Positions 5,578 to 5,948 of a DNA stretch of 5,948 bases are shown one piece after another. A program made the position numbers and the translations under genes. The notes beneath the pieces are model-generated. The model made no database searches. It worked only from the letters and a program-made list of their open reading frames with translations, and had not been told where the DNA came from. Every line of letters starts with the position of its first letter. The stretch's first letter is position 1. Origin of the DNA: a bacterium (lineage in GTDB: Bacteria; Planctomycetota; J058; JACQDU01); contig JACQDU010000009.1 in NCBI GenBank assembly GCA_016200955.1, forward strand, positions 1 through 5,948. Reading direction: 5' to 3'.

Positions 5578-5948
5578 ATGGAAGCGGGGGACATCAGGGC
5601 GAGGGCGCGCGATTCGCGCAGCGACGCGACGTGCCCCCGTTGCCCCTGTTGCCGCGAGGACGTCGCGCTCGCGCTCGACGCGTGGGTCGTCTGCCGCTCG
5701 TGTCTCTCGCGCCACCACGCCGCCTGCTGGAAGAGGACGCGCACGTGCTCCTCGTGCGGCGGCCGGGCCGCGCTCGGAGACCGGCGCCGTCCCGCGCGAG
5801 CGGCGGCCGTCGGGCTCGTCGCGCTCGCGCTCCTCGTGTCGGGCCTTTGGCTCGGGCTCCGGTCTCCGTCGCACGCTCCGGTGCGGCATCCGAAGCTCGC
5901 TCCCAGGGTGGACGCGTCCGGTCTCACCGCCCAGGCGCTCTCCTCCCG
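5578..5948 (+). CDS. Prokaryotic RING-finger/zinc-ribbon-like membrane protein (3' end outside window)
   Basis: The frame stays open for 123 codons to the window edge, so the C-terminus is missing. A Cys/His-rich module spans about residues 19-61: Cys22/Cys25 in CPCCRED, Cys39/Cys42 in CRSC, HHAACW at 46-51, and Cys57/Cys60 in CSSCG. This spacing, especially HHxxCW, resembles the prokaryotic RING-finger (treble-clef, two-zinc) families. A basic stretch (RRRPAR, 69-74) is followed by a hydrophobic helix at about 75-94 (AAAVGLVALALLVSGLWLGL). That predicts a cytoplasmic zinc domain anchored by one membrane helix, with the remainder outside. An extra CPRC at 19-22 overlaps the first knuckle. The ATG at 5578 has only a weak GGA upstream; GTG at 5551 in the same frame is an alternative. 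Relatives are often fused to kinase, TPR or secreted domains, but what follows here is unknown. It is divergent from the TPR-like gene. Confidence 0.7.
   Translation, partial: MEAGDIRARARDSRSDATCPRCPCCREDVALALDAWVVCRSCLSRHHAACWKRTRTCSSCGGRAALGDRRRPARAAAVGLVALALLVSGLWLGLRSPSHAPVRHPKLAPRVDASGLTAQALSS

Noticed and set aside
4542..5927. 461-residue minus-strand ORF across the divergent gap and both flanking genes
   Set aside because: Arg/Ala/Gly-rich shadow out of frame with the TPR-like protein and antisense to the Cys-motif gene. The zinc-knuckle pattern and the TPR helices support the other frames.

Overview
The window is a GC-rich, gene-dense stretch of a prokaryotic chromosome, most likely bacterial. 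Reasons: Shine-Dalgarno sequences before several starts, three GTG starts, tight operon spacing, and the edge of a bacterial-type RING-finger/zinc-ribbon membrane protein. The phylum cannot be read from the sequence. Every complete gene is on the minus strand; one truncated gene at the right edge is on the plus strand.

Layout, right to left (the direction of transcription for most genes). At 5578-5948 a plus-strand gene runs off the window; it encodes a Cys/His-rich zinc-binding domain followed by one membrane helix. Diverging from it at 5524-4559 is an uncharacterised helical TPR-like protein. After a 48-base gap comes a very compact five-gene block: mtnW (RuBisCO-like enolase, 4510-3230), mtnB (methylthioribulose-1-phosphate dehydratase, 3233-2586), mtnD (acireductone dioxygenase, 2586-1948), a class I/II aminotransferase in the mtnE position (1946-738), and a dCTP deaminase-family gene (733-188). 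The junctions are a 4-base overlap, a 1-base overlap, a 1-base gap and a 4-base gap, so the block is almost certainly one transcript. Positions 1-187 hold no convincing gene but carry three GC-rich inverted repeats, including a perfect 12-bp hairpin.

How the genes work together. mtnB, mtnW, mtnD and the aminotransferase are consecutive enzymes of the lower half of the methionine salvage pathway. MtnB dehydrates 5-methylthioribulose-1-phosphate to the 2,3-diketo phosphate, MtnW enolises it, a phosphatase (MtnX in Bacillus) removes the phosphate, MtnD oxidatively cleaves the acireductone to 2-keto-4-methylthiobutyrate plus formate, and the aminotransferase makes methionine. The phosphatase and the upstream enzymes (MTA nucleosidase/phosphorylase, MtnK, MtnA) are not in this window. 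The dCTP deaminase-like gene belongs to pyrimidine nucleotide metabolism and is an unexpected passenger at the end of the operon. It also carries substitutions at usually conserved active-site positions.

The points most worth a second look are the unusual motifs of the RuBisCO-like protein, the absent phosphatase, the dcd-like gene and its substitutions, the uncertain mtnW start, and the hairpin cluster at 40-184.
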